Shown here in pieces: positions 8,390 through 16,519 of a stretch of DNA of 23,597 bases (positions are counted from its first letter, which is position 1; the number at the start of each line of letters is the position of its first letter). The translations under genes were made by a program, and so were the position numbers. The stretch comes from Chitinophagaceae bacterium (GTDB lineage: Bacteria; Bacteroidota; Bacteroidia; Chitinophagales; Chitinophagaceae), in NCBI GenBank assembly GCA_947463105.1, contig CANHSD010000011.1, positions 1 to 23,597 of the forward strand. Reading direction: 5' to 3'. The notes under the pieces are model-generated. The model worked only from the letters and a program-made list of their open reading frames with translations. It was not told the DNA's origin and made no database searches.

Positions 8390-8578
8390 GTGTAAATATT
8401 TATTGTACTTTTAAGATTATACTCACCGAATTTAATTGAATTATCCAAATGCAAAACGATTTGGAGCAATTAATTTGCAAGATGCAAAAAGGAATTTTCA
8501 AAATGAAAACATCAGCCAAAACTATACAATAAAAAGCCAACCCCAAACCGAAATATTGATTGGAAATCACCTATTCCC
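8390..8578. promoter_or_regulatory. Divergent intergenic control region between PhyH copy A and the glycosidase-like gene
   Basis: This 189-base AT-rich spacer separates two divergent units. It holds a consensus promoter for the minus-strand operon (given separately) and two direct copies of ATGCAAAA, at 8449-8456 and 8482-8489, spaced 33 bases start to start, close to three helical turns. The same octamer is found in opposite orientation at 19780-19787 upstream of susC, reading toward that gene. This makes it a candidate operator for the local AraC-type regulator. Caveat: the octamer also occurs by chance inside coding sequences of this AT-rich window, for example near 1596 and 9367. No convincing TTTG/TAnnTTTG promoter was found for the plus-strand gene. 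Confidence 0.4.
8517..8547 (-). promoter_or_regulatory. Bacteroidota-type sigma-70 promoter (-33 TTTG, -7 TAGTTTTG)
   Basis: On the minus strand TTTG (8547-8544) is followed after exactly 19 bases by TAGTTTTG (8524-8517). This matches the Bacteroidota consensus TTTG, 19-21 bases, TAnnTTTG at every fixed position. Transcription would start near 8510, giving a leader of about 120 nt ahead of the PhyH start at 8389. The two ATGCAAAA octamers lie within that leader. The match is strong, but the start site is not measured. Confidence 0.65.
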
Positions 8579-10729
8579 ATGACTAATTTTTTGATGCGCA
8601 CATCCTTAAAATACCTGTTTTTTATTGCACTGACATTCATTGCAACAGATGCGAGAGCACAGGCAACAGCAATTCATTTCAGCAATAATAATGAGGAAAA
8701 TTCAATACTTCAATTTGCCACTGATGAACTCAAGTTTCACCTTGGCAATGTTGCTATCAATAAAAATAACACAGGGTTCGATTTCAGTTTCAAAAAAGAT
8801 GGAAAACTAAAAAATGGAGCATTCAGCTACAACATCCTGAAGTCCGCTAAAAAAATCAATGTTGTTTTTTTAGGAAATAATGAAACTGCCATGGTGCATG
8901 CAGTTCATGGATTCCTTGAGCACCTTGGATTCCAATTTGAGTTTACCGGCACTATACCTCCCTCATCCATACAAACAGATACCCTGAGCAATGGTAATTA
9001 TACCACCATCCCCTTTGCCCGTTGGAGAGGCATCAGGCAGCATGTCAACTTTCCAATGGATATTTCCTCATATCCCATTGAAGAAGCCAAAATCTATCTG
9101 AAAAATATGATTCGGATGCGGTTCAACAAGTTGGCGGTGCACAGCTACCCCAACCTCTGGCATGAAGTGCATACTGGTGACAGCATCGAATACGCAGGAA
9201 ACTTTTTTTACAACAGGCCCCATGAGATACCTGCAGTACCAGTCATTAAAAACAATATTCGTTTTAATGACAAATTCTTTGTTATCCCTGCCATAGAACC
9301 CTATTATGCTGACAGGATAAGAAAGAGTGCAATGGTTGTGGACTGGATGAGAGAATTGCTTTCTTATGCAAAATCAATTGGCCTGCGTATTCAATTTTCA
9401 GTTGAGCCCAGGACAAGGGGAGACGTCAACTACATACTGGACAACTGCAGGTCTGCGGTGCAGAACTATCCGATGATTGATGAGCTGGAAATCATCACTG
9501 AAGAATTGGGAGGATGGGGGAATGCATGCGCGGATACAGCAGTACGCAATGCATTGGTCAGCAATTTTGGCAAGGAGGTCTTGGACGATACGCTTGTCAC
9601 CAGTGTGATCAGAAAGAACCAGACAGATCTTGACAACCTGGTGATTCAGGTTGGCAGAAATATCGAAGCAGCAAAAACACTTAGCAAGGAGCCCATGTTT
9701 GCATCAGGAAGAATAAGCCTGAAGCTTGGGGTCTATTGCACGATTCAACCTTATGCAGCCATGGCCTATCACCTGGTAAGAAAATACATGCCCTCCACAG
9801 AAGTGACCATCATGCCCGGTCATGGGAGTGTGCGAACAGCAAACCATTTTGCAAAAGTGCAGGCCACTGCATCCGACCTGACAAAAACAACCGTGTTCTC
9901 TTGGATTGAATTTGATGGATTGATGTTTACGCAACAAAACCCAATTGCCGGAATAGCCTCACTGTCAAATGACTTGTTCGAACGCAACAAAGGACAGCAG
10001 GTAAACGCAATCATTTTCAACCATTGGAGAACTGCAGAAAACAGGACTGCTGCAAAATATGCTGCACTAACTTCGTTGCTTGGTCCAATAAAGACAGATG
10101 ATTTTTATGCGTCCTATGCAAAAAAATTGGGCATTGCAGATACAGTGGCATTTGCTGCCAACATGAAAAAAATGGAAGAGATTGATCTACTCTCTACAAA
10201 CGATCTGCCCAATGTAGGATTCTGCTGGGTAGGAGCATGGTTGCAGGGTGGACCTTATACCTGGATGAACAGGACCATGCTTCAAAAGGTCAACAACATG
10301 TATGATGCTGTAGGAAGATCACTGGAGGAAATCAGAAAATCCGTTAGCAATCCTGCAGGACAAAACTACCTTGATTTTCTTTCTAACCGGATTGGTACAA
10401 GCTCGCTGTACCTCAGGGCTTTTTCAGCAGCTGCTGCCATTCAAACGATAGAGAAAGATGCATCAGGTACATACTCAGCATCAGCCGCTGCAAAGGCAAG
10501 CAGCATCTGCAATCAGGCGCTTTCCCTCTTTGAGAAATACATGGAGATGCATACCAGGATGATGCCTGACAGAGGGACTGAAGGCACCCTAATCAACCTT
10601 TGGCATGGACCCATGTATGGCCTTAAAGTGCTCCGCAAAACAATCGGAAATACACCCATGGATGCACCCATCAAAGAGGAGAAATCAGGTGATGCACCTC
10701 CTCTTCCCATCCTGATCAAAAAAGGATGA
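8579..10729 (+). CDS. Secreted glycoside-hydrolase-like TIM-barrel protein, possibly alpha-glucuronidase-related (GH67/GH20b-type N-domain)
   Basis: The product is a 716-residue exported protein with a clear Sec signal (hydrophobic stretch 10-22, cleavage near DARA-QA at 26-27). Residues about 30-145 form an alpha/beta domain ending in HAVHGFLEHLGFQFEFTGTIPP, the pattern seen in the small N-terminal domain that precedes the barrel in GH67, GH20 and DUF4838-type enzymes. A likely TIM barrel follows (about 145-500), with RWRGIRQH near 148, a conspicuous acidic pair in ITEELGGWG (E308, E309), and WIEFDG near 442 that could supply active-site acids. The C-terminal part (about 500-690) is helical and ends with LWHGPMYGLKVLRK. 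The exact family is not recognised with certainty. It is divergent from the PhyH-cupin-oxidase operon and convergent with the isomerase gene, with only 18 bases between the stop codons. M6 (8594) is an alternative start. Confidence 0.7.
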   Translation: MTNFLMRTSLKYLFFIALTFIATDARAQATAIHFSNNNEENSILQFATDELKFHLGNVAINKNNTGFDFSFKKDGKLKNGAFSYNILKSAKKINVVFLGNNETAMVHAVHGFLEHLGFQFEFTGTIPPSSIQTDTLSNGNYTTIPFARWRGIRQHVNFPMDISSYPIEEAKIYLKNMIRMRFNKLAVHSYPNLWHEVHTGDSIEYAGNFFYNRPHEIPAVPVIKNNIRFNDKFFVIPAIEPYYADRIRKSAMVVDWMRELLSYAKSIGLRIQFSVEPRTRGDVNYILDNCRSAVQNYPMIDELEIITEELGGWGNACADTAVRNALVSNFGKEVLDDTLVTSVIRKNQTDLDNLVIQVGRNIEAAKTLSKEPMFASGRISLKLGVYCTIQPYAAMAYHLVRKYMPSTEVTIMPGHGSVRTANHFAKVQATASDLTKTTVFSWIEFDGLMFTQQNPIAGIASLSNDLFERNKGQQVNAIIFNHWRTAENRTAAKYAALTSLLGPIKTDDFYASYAKKLGIADTVAFAANMKKMEEIDLLSTNDLPNVGFCWVGAWLQGGPYTWMNRTMLQKVNNMYDAVGRSLEEIRKSVSNPAGQNYLDFLSNRIGTSSLYLRAFSAAAAIQTIEKDASGTYSASAAAKASSICNQALSLFEKYMEMHTRMMPDRGTEGTLINLWHGPMYGLKVLRKTIGNTPMDAPIKEEKSGDAPPLPILIKKG

Positions 10730-10747
10730 TACCGAAAAGCACTGGAA

Positions 10748-11554
10748 CTATTTGTAACGCTCCTTGAACAATTCCATCATGAAAACATTGATGTCCCATT
10801 GTTTTGAAATGGGCTTCTGGCTGTATGGCTTCAATGGCATATAAGGCGCAGGACCAAACTCTGGGGTTACGGTCAGGTCTTGCTTCTTTTTTTTGTGATG
10901 TGCCACCACCATATCCCACCACTTGAAATATTGATTGAGCAGAGGCTTCCATTCAGGAGCCCGGGGGTCATTGATCTGTGGGCCCTCTTCAAAACCCAAA
11001 CGCAAATGGACATGCCTTGTATGCTGCAATGCCAGGTTGACCGCCTCTTGCTGGTCCTGCAGCAAAGATTCATGTACAGTACACCAATGCGAGATGTCCA
11101 GGGCTATGCCGAGATCTGGAGCAGCTTTAGCAGCAGCCTCAAATACCTGCAGGTTGTACAGGAACTTCCCGCGGTGTGTTTCATGTACAATTTCGATTCC
11201 GGTTTCAGCAGCAATGCTTTTGGCCAATGTAACCAATTGCATGTTTTGTTCAAAACTAAAATAGTCTTTCCCCGTTTGTGTATTGATCAATACAGGAGCT
11301 ACTTCGGCAAGGTTATAAAGATGCTTTTTGAAATTCTTTTCATTGAGCGCAAAATCCTTTTCAAGCGACTGCCAATACTGACCAATCAACAAGAGGCCAT
11401 GATCAGCAAGGGTTTCCACGATTTCATTCCTTTTCCTTTTCACCAAAGGAAGATCCATCTCAACACCATTGTATCCAGCCTTTACAGCATTCCTGCAAAA
11501 TTGTTGAAAGGAAAGTTGGTTGCCCCAATGCGTACAGAAATAATGTATTTTCAT
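10748..11554 (-). CDS. Sugar phosphate isomerase/epimerase-family TIM-barrel protein (AP endonuclease 2 / xylose-isomerase-like)
   Basis: This is a 268-residue cytoplasmic TIM barrel of the xylose-isomerase-like superfamily, which holds tagatose/psicose epimerases, hydroxypyruvate isomerase and inosose dehydratase. The expected metal ligands appear in order: E125 in VHETHRGK, D153 and H156 in LDISHW, H183 in HVHLRLG and E232 in TPEFGPAPY. R185 two residues after H183 fits the usual HxR substrate-binding pattern. The N-terminus KIHYFCTHWGN and the AVKAGYNGVEMDLP segment are typical of family members. The gene lies 17 bases after the GH2 gene and is the last gene of the unit that begins at susC. 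It probably interconverts a keto sugar released from the imported oligosaccharide. There is no signal peptide. The substrate cannot be read from the sequence. Confidence 0.85.
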   Translation of the reverse strand: MKIHYFCTHWGNQLSFQQFCRNAVKAGYNGVEMDLPLVKRKRNEIVETLADHGLLLIGQYWQSLEKDFALNEKNFKKHLYNLAEVAPVLINTQTGKDYFSFEQNMQLVTLAKSIAAETGIEIVHETHRGKFLYNLQVFEAAAKAAPDLGIALDISHWCTVHESLLQDQQEAVNLALQHTRHVHLRLGFEEGPQINDPRAPEWKPLLNQYFKWWDMVVAHHKKKKQDLTVTPEFGPAPYMPLKPYSQKPISKQWDINVFMMELFKERYK

Positions 11555-11571
11555 GCGTATGATCTCGTTTG

Positions 11572-14500
11572 TTATTGTATGATTTTCTTTAGAAACGAAA
11601 ATGCAGCCGGATTTTCCAGTATCCGATTGGCAAGGGTCAGCTCACAGAAAATGAACTTTCCTTTTCCCAATGACAATGTAGCTGCGGCAAGATAACCTGC
11701 AGGATCTTCTCCTGCAAAATTACAAAGGCCGGTTGTAACCAACGACGACCATCCCTCTGCCTTGAACACATTCCTCAACAGGGGTTGTATATAGCCTGCT
11801 TTTTTATCGTACCAAAGGAAAAAATCCTTGGGCTGAAATTGTTTGTCCCTGAGCAATGAGGCATCGGGATTTGCAAAATAATACTCTCCCATGATGGTAT
11901 GCTTCACTTCAACTGTTGTATTGGCAATATCATATTTGCCTGCGGGAATTTCAGTAAACAAAACCTTTCCGCCCTTGCGCACAAATTGATCAATATTATT
12001 TTTGTTGGAAGTGTATGCTGATGCATCATCAATGATCAGCAGCTGTGCATCTTCCAGGTTATTGACGATGGTACCCTTCATTTCATTGGCAAGTACAGCT
12101 GCTTGGGAAGATTCTTTTCCATGAATGAAAACCCTCAACGGAGCTGGTTTGTAGCTGGGATACAGGGTCAGCTCCTGTGTCGTTGCATTCATGCAAACAC
12201 CCTCCTTGTTGAACAGACCTGCCTTGATGATGGCCTTGCTTCTGGCTGCAACTGATGGTATGTTAAAATTGATCATCCCCTGAAAACGTGCTGCATTCTC
12301 AGGAACATCAGCATCCAACAAGTCTCTTGCAATGGTTTTACCGTCCACAACAACTTCAAATCCCAAACGATATCCCGAAGGAACTTCATTTTTATCATTG
12401 CATACCCATGCCTCAACCATGGCATCTTCTCCGGCAAAAAGCGAATACCGATCGGTCCGCAAAGAAACCATCAATGGTGCAAGGGCATCCCGGTATGCAA
12501 AAAAGGCTTTCTTGGGCTGCCGGTCAACATCCATGATGGCCTTCATCCAGCCTGCAGGCCAGGCATCAATGAAAAGGTGCACAGCAGAGGAAACATTTCT
12601 GCTGTCTCGTCTGAATGCTTCCGCAACAAAACGCATCGCCCATGCCTGGTAATCCTGGCTGGCATCGATCCAGTTTTGCAAGCCTGTTTGTGTGGGATAC
12701 CACATGTAGTGAAATGTATTGGTCTGCGATTTGGAAATGCGATTTGCCGTCCATTTCGCATCATCCGCTGCGTTGGCAGGCAACCAGGATGCAGGATAAT
12801 ATTTTTTCATGGTATTGAGTGGGTCCAATCCTTCCGCACCAAATTCACCGCAGCCATACAGCCAGCCTGGCTTGATGTATTGCCAATACCCCTTGTGAAA
12901 TTTACCGAGGTCCAGTGCGTGCCCATTGTACCAGGTATTGTAACAATGGCTGTCGGGCAATCCTGGACTGGGTGGGTCATAATCTCCATCACCGGGTTTG
13001 ATGACCCTGTCTGGATTAGACAATAATACAGCCTGGTCCATGGCCTTGAATACCATGAAGATATCTGAGGCAGAAGCAAAGCTGCGTTGTGGACTTCCTT
13101 CTGCATTTGGGAAACGCTCATTGATATAGGTCACGACTACAGTGGAAGGATGGCTTCTCACCAACCGCTCCATCTCTTCTGCCTGCTTGACAGCCTGAGC
13201 AAATTGGTTGACCCTGATGGCACCAAAAAAAGGAAGATCGGTCTGGTTCAACATGCCCAGCATGTCGCAATAATCATAGACCTCCTCTTGCACAGGCCGC
13301 TGGGTAAAGCGGATGAAATTCATGTTACAGAGTTTGGCCAATAGGATATCATCCCTCAGTTGATTCCAGTTTTTTCTCATCACATCATTCTGCTCAAAAC
13401 CCATGGAATTGGCACCTCTCAGCCTGATTGGCTTTCCATTGAGGAACATTCTTCCCTTGGGTACATTCATGGTATCCATGCTGAAACTGCGCATGCCAAA
13501 ACTGGAAGCTTGTGCATCCAAGAGTTGATCTTGCTGGTCTTTCAGCTTGACCTGCATTGAATAAAGCCAGGGTTGCTCTGGCTTCCACCACCTGAAATTG
13601 TTGACATCCACTTCCAGACGGATATAGTTCTTGCCGTATTGCATGGGGATGCTCTTGCTTTGCCAATCGGTAGGCTTTACCATATCGCCAATACCGGGAA
13701 CATGGGTTGTTGCAGGATTGTATGTTCTGTTGAGGAAAACAGTATCCTTGAAATTCTTGCCGAACAAGGAAAGATCCAGTGAAATGGACTTGGGAAGCTT
13801 GGTTGCATTGAAAACTTCTACCCAGAGCTCTGCCTTGGAAGCATTGGGAAGGGGTCTTACGAACAGATCATTGATGAATAGATCACTCCTGGCTTCGATA
13901 AAACAATCCTGGTAGATGCCCATTGCAGGTGGACAGATATGCCATCCTTCCATGGGTTCATCATAACCAGGACCACCTGCAGCATAAATTTTATCGCCCA
14001 CAGTATGATTGCCGTGTTCATCCACTGATCCGGTTGTTGTGGGCTCGTTCATCACTTTTACCATCAACCTGTTTTTCCCTTTTTGGGCGAGGGCTGAGAT
14101 ATCAAATTCAAAAGGAGCAAAAAATCCTTCATGGCTTCCGCAGTAGGTTCCATTGAAATAAACTTCCGTCTTGTAATCAACCCCTTTGAAACATACAAAT
14201 AGACTTCCACGTCGCATCATATCATCATCCAAAACAATCTCCTGTTGGTAATAGGTTACAGCATGGCCAAGGGGTGGTCCATAATGCGGAATCTTCACTG
14301 TCTCCCATACTCCTGCTCCTGATGCAGGGTGGCTGATGTTTTTTTTATCCTCAGCCGTTTCCTTTCTCCATTGCATGGCAGCAATGGGAAAACGCTTTCG
14401 GATTTTCTCTTTCAGCACAGCATGGTTTTCCATGAAAGGAGCATATGCCCTGCGCATGGAATCCAGCTCTGCATAGAGCATTTCCTTTGATGCATGTGCC

Positions 14501-14703
14501 ATGGCGAAGGGAAGCGCTGTGGAGGGTGGATTCCCCGAACGCAGCAATTTGTTGGGCAATACCGGAGGTAGGGGTTCTATCAACTCATCCTTGCGAAGCT
14601 TGTACTCCTGCCCCCCAATTTTTGCAAACCGATCCTGCTGTGAAAAAGCAACAACATGTAACAAGGAAAAAAGGAACGACAAGGCCCAAGATGTCAATTT
14701 CAT
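11572..14703 (-). CDS. Exported GH2-family beta-glycosidase with a C-terminal glutamine-amidotransferase-like domain
   Basis: The product is a 1043-residue glycosidase with a Sec signal (residues 1-21, cut near AFS-QQ), so it is periplasmic or secreted. After an unusual N-terminal extension (about 25-125, largely helical) comes the GH2 sugar-binding jelly roll (about 125-275, with DYKTEVYFNGTYCGSHEGFF), an immunoglobulin-like domain (about 275-410) and the catalytic TIM barrel (about 415-740). The acid/base is likely E529 in TYINERFP and the nucleophile E620 in GCGEFGAEGLD, so both catalytic residues are in place. A second Ig-like region (about 745-850) is followed by a Rossmann-like domain (about 855-1043, PLRVFIHGK ... 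LLIIDDA ... FVRKGGKVLF) resembling the glutamine-amidotransferase-like fold. GH2 covers beta-galactosidase, beta-mannosidase, beta-glucuronidase and others; which one is not clear here. It follows susD across a hairpin. Confidence 0.92.
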   Translation of the reverse strand: MKLTSWALSFLFSLLHVVAFSQQDRFAKIGGQEYKLRKDELIEPLPPVLPNKLLRSGNPPSTALPFAMAHASKEMLYAELDSMRRAYAPFMENHAVLKEKIRKRFPIAAMQWRKETAEDKKNISHPASGAGVWETVKIPHYGPPLGHAVTYYQQEIVLDDDMMRRGSLFVCFKGVDYKTEVYFNGTYCGSHEGFFAPFEFDISALAQKGKNRLMVKVMNEPTTTGSVDEHGNHTVGDKIYAAGGPGYDEPMEGWHICPPAMGIYQDCFIEARSDLFINDLFVRPLPNASKAELWVEVFNATKLPKSISLDLSLFGKNFKDTVFLNRTYNPATTHVPGIGDMVKPTDWQSKSIPMQYGKNYIRLEVDVNNFRWWKPEQPWLYSMQVKLKDQQDQLLDAQASSFGMRSFSMDTMNVPKGRMFLNGKPIRLRGANSMGFEQNDVMRKNWNQLRDDILLAKLCNMNFIRFTQRPVQEEVYDYCDMLGMLNQTDLPFFGAIRVNQFAQAVKQAEEMERLVRSHPSTVVVTYINERFPNAEGSPQRSFASASDIFMVFKAMDQAVLLSNPDRVIKPGDGDYDPPSPGLPDSHCYNTWYNGHALDLGKFHKGYWQYIKPGWLYGCGEFGAEGLDPLNTMKKYYPASWLPANAADDAKWTANRISKSQTNTFHYMWYPTQTGLQNWIDASQDYQAWAMRFVAEAFRRDSRNVSSAVHLFIDAWPAGWMKAIMDVDRQPKKAFFAYRDALAPLMVSLRTDRYSLFAGEDAMVEAWVCNDKNEVPSGYRLGFEVVVDGKTIARDLLDADVPENAARFQGMINFNIPSVAARSKAIIKAGLFNKEGVCMNATTQELTLYPSYKPAPLRVFIHGKESSQAAVLANEMKGTIVNNLEDAQLLIIDDASAYTSNKNNIDQFVRKGGKVLFTEIPAGKYDIANTTVEVKHTIMGEYYFANPDASLLRDKQFQPKDFFLWYDKKAGYIQPLLRNVFKAEGWSSLVTTGLCNFAGEDPAGYLAAATLSLGKGKFIFCELTLANRILENPAAFSFLKKIIQ

Positions 14704-14737
14704 TTGATTGTTTTTCTGGATGAATACCAGGTAATTT

Positions 14738-14797
14738 AAAAAAAGAAAGCCAATCCATTCATCTTTTACAAGATTTCAAGACTGGCTCGCTTTTTTT
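14738..14797 (-). terminator. Strong hairpin with T-run between susD and the GH2 gene (possible intra-operon attenuator)
   Basis: On the minus strand an 18-base arm (14797-14780, AAAAAAAGCGAGCCAGTC) pairs with 14755-14738 (GATTGGCTTTCTTTTTTT), with one C-U mismatch and two G-U pairs. The 24-base loop holds a second perfect five-pair hairpin, ATCTT/AAGAT. The stem ends in seven Ts, as in an intrinsic terminator, and it begins 16 bases after the susD stop codon. The flanking A and T runs make it potentially active on both strands, but no plus-strand gene ends here. It probably lowers GH2 and isomerase expression relative to susC/susD. Confidence 0.7.
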
Positions 14798-14813
14798 ATA
14801 ACCCTAACGAAGT

Positions 14814-16505
14814 TTAGTAACCAGGATTCTGTGTGAGTTTCGCGCCATTGTTCTTGTCTATCTCACCTTGCGGGATGGGAAGCAGATTGTTATGGACTGC
14901 CACAGAGGCACGCTGGTTGACATCTCCGTATTTTCTAACCCTGTCATAAACAAGACCAAGCCTCATCAGGGTAAGCATCCTGTACTCTTCACCATACAAC
15001 TCCCTTACACGCTCATCAAGAATATAGTCCAGGGTGATATCATTGGCAGTGGCCAATGGTGCCCTTGCTCTTGTTCTGATAACGTTGATATCTGCAGCAG
15101 CGCTTGCCTTGTCGCCTTTGGCGAGATAGGCTTCCGCCCGAAGAAGATAGGTTTCAGGGAGGCGCATCACATATTGGTCCTTGGTGTATCCATTGATAAA
15201 GTTTCCGTCCGCATGTTTATCTGTACCAAATTTTGTCCAATTGGGATAGATATACCACATGGTATCTTCATAAGCAGTCAGGAACGACTTTGGAATCAAA
15301 TCTCCTCTCTTGTATGCTGGCTGTCCACCAGCGGCAGGAATATTTGCCCCAAAATAGAAATTACGCCTGATGTTTGCTTCACTGTTTCTGATATCTCCGG
15401 CAGATTTTGCCCAGATATCCCAATTGGTATACGTAGTTCCGCGAATGAAGCTTGCACCACGTCCTACACTATCAGACGCACCAGCAGCGACAAGACCAGC
15501 TTTGGCAAACAGCCAGTGCCTGCACCAATAGGCCCTTCCCTGAATCATCCAGTTTCCTTGTGTTGGAAATGCAATGCCCCCGCCGGGAACATTGCGCTCA
15601 AACTGGGCAACCCAGATGGCTTCCCTGTTGCCCATTTGATAATCGGTATTGTTGATCTCGTGAAGGTCCCAATAATAATCAACGGGTGTGCCCCTTGTAG
15701 TAGTGGTTTCTGTTCTTCTTGCCCCAAAACGAGTATTCATCAACGAGTAAGGACCATCCGTTCCATTGATGACCTTGGTGGCCGCAGCAATGGCACCATC
15801 ATAATCTTTCAGGATGATATTGATTTCAGCCAGCAAATGATCAGAAGCAGCCCTTACCACTTTTCCTGGAACAGTCGTTGAAATAGGCAGGTTGGCACTT
15901 GCAAAGATCAAATCCTTCTTGATGAAATCATAACATTCTGCCTGCGTATTTCTGGTAAAATCAACTTTGGGCGCAGTAACCGGCCCAGCAATAATGGGAA
16001 CGCCACCAAAAGCTATCACAAGGTTGCGATAACCCCAGGCCCTTAAAAAACGGGCTTCAGCAGCCAGGGCATTTTTTTCAGCGGCAGTTAATTTTGCAAG
16101 TGGATTTTCGATGCCTGCAATAACGGTATTGGCATATTTGATCATGGTATAATTCCAGTTCCACCATTTGGCTGATTGACCATCCTGTGAATTGATCTTG
16201 GTATAGTTGACCCAGGGGGCATTGGGATCAGCAATGTATACGGTTGTGGTGGCTGCAACATCAAAGTTGACACCAAGATGCCAAAAATCTGTCCATCCAT
16301 CTGTGGAGTTATAAAAATACTGCAGTTGCCTGTAACAAGCATTCAATGCCAGATCAAATTGAGACTTGGTAATAAGTGCATTGTCAACAGTCAGTCCATC
16401 TCTTCTTACCTCTGTGAGAAACTCAGCATCTTTTTTACAGCCTGCGAGGAAACTTATCACAAGGATAAATGCTGCTATTTTTTTGATTAAGGTTTGCATG
16501 GTCAT
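14814..16505 (-). CDS. SusD/RagB-family outer-membrane glycan-binding lipoprotein (second locus)
   Basis: This is the SusD partner of the SusC encoded just upstream. The signal peptide has a very good lipobox, FLAGC, with lipidated C23, followed by KKD. Family blocks are visible: SQFDLALNACYRQLQYFY near 48-65, the AAEARFLRAWGYRNLVIAFGGVPII region (ARFLRAWGYRNLVIAFGGVP) near 147-172, and the C-terminal YVMRLPETYLLRAEAYLAKG, INVIRTRARAPL, ILDERVRELYGEEYRMLTLMR and LLPIPQGEIDKN. The length of 563 residues is normal. ATG at 16505 and 16499 are both possible starts. It begins 14 bases after the susC stop, so the pair is co-transcribed. It is clearly different in sequence from the SusD at 1455-3080, so the two loci probably bind different glycans or parts of one. 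Confidence 0.96.
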   Translation of the reverse strand: MTMQTLIKKIAAFILVISFLAGCKKDAEFLTEVRRDGLTVDNALITKSQFDLALNACYRQLQYFYNSTDGWTDFWHLGVNFDVAATTTVYIADPNAPWVNYTKINSQDGQSAKWWNWNYTMIKYANTVIAGIENPLAKLTAAEKNALAAEARFLRAWGYRNLVIAFGGVPIIAGPVTAPKVDFTRNTQAECYDFIKKDLIFASANLPISTTVPGKVVRAASDHLLAEINIILKDYDGAIAAATKVINGTDGPYSLMNTRFGARRTETTTTRGTPVDYYWDLHEINNTDYQMGNREAIWVAQFERNVPGGGIAFPTQGNWMIQGRAYWCRHWLFAKAGLVAAGASDSVGRGASFIRGTTYTNWDIWAKSAGDIRNSEANIRRNFYFGANIPAAGGQPAYKRGDLIPKSFLTAYEDTMWYIYPNWTKFGTDKHADGNFINGYTKDQYVMRLPETYLLRAEAYLAKGDKASAAADINVIRTRARAPLATANDITLDYILDERVRELYGEEYRMLTLMRLGLVYDRVRKYGDVNQRASVAVHNNLLPIPQGEIDKNNGAKLTQNPGY

Positions 16506-16519
16506 GTATTTAGATTCTT

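Noticed and set aside
10880..11695. Plus-strand open frame of 271 codons opposite the isomerase and the end of GH2
   Set aside because: It is antisense to a protein with a complete metal-ligand set, crosses a gene boundary and shows no domain.
14868..15881. Long plus-strand open frame of 337 codons opposite the second susD
   Set aside because: It lies wholly antisense to a clear SusD gene, and its translation has no recognisable domain and is rich in Cys, Ser and Ile in the way of shadow frames.
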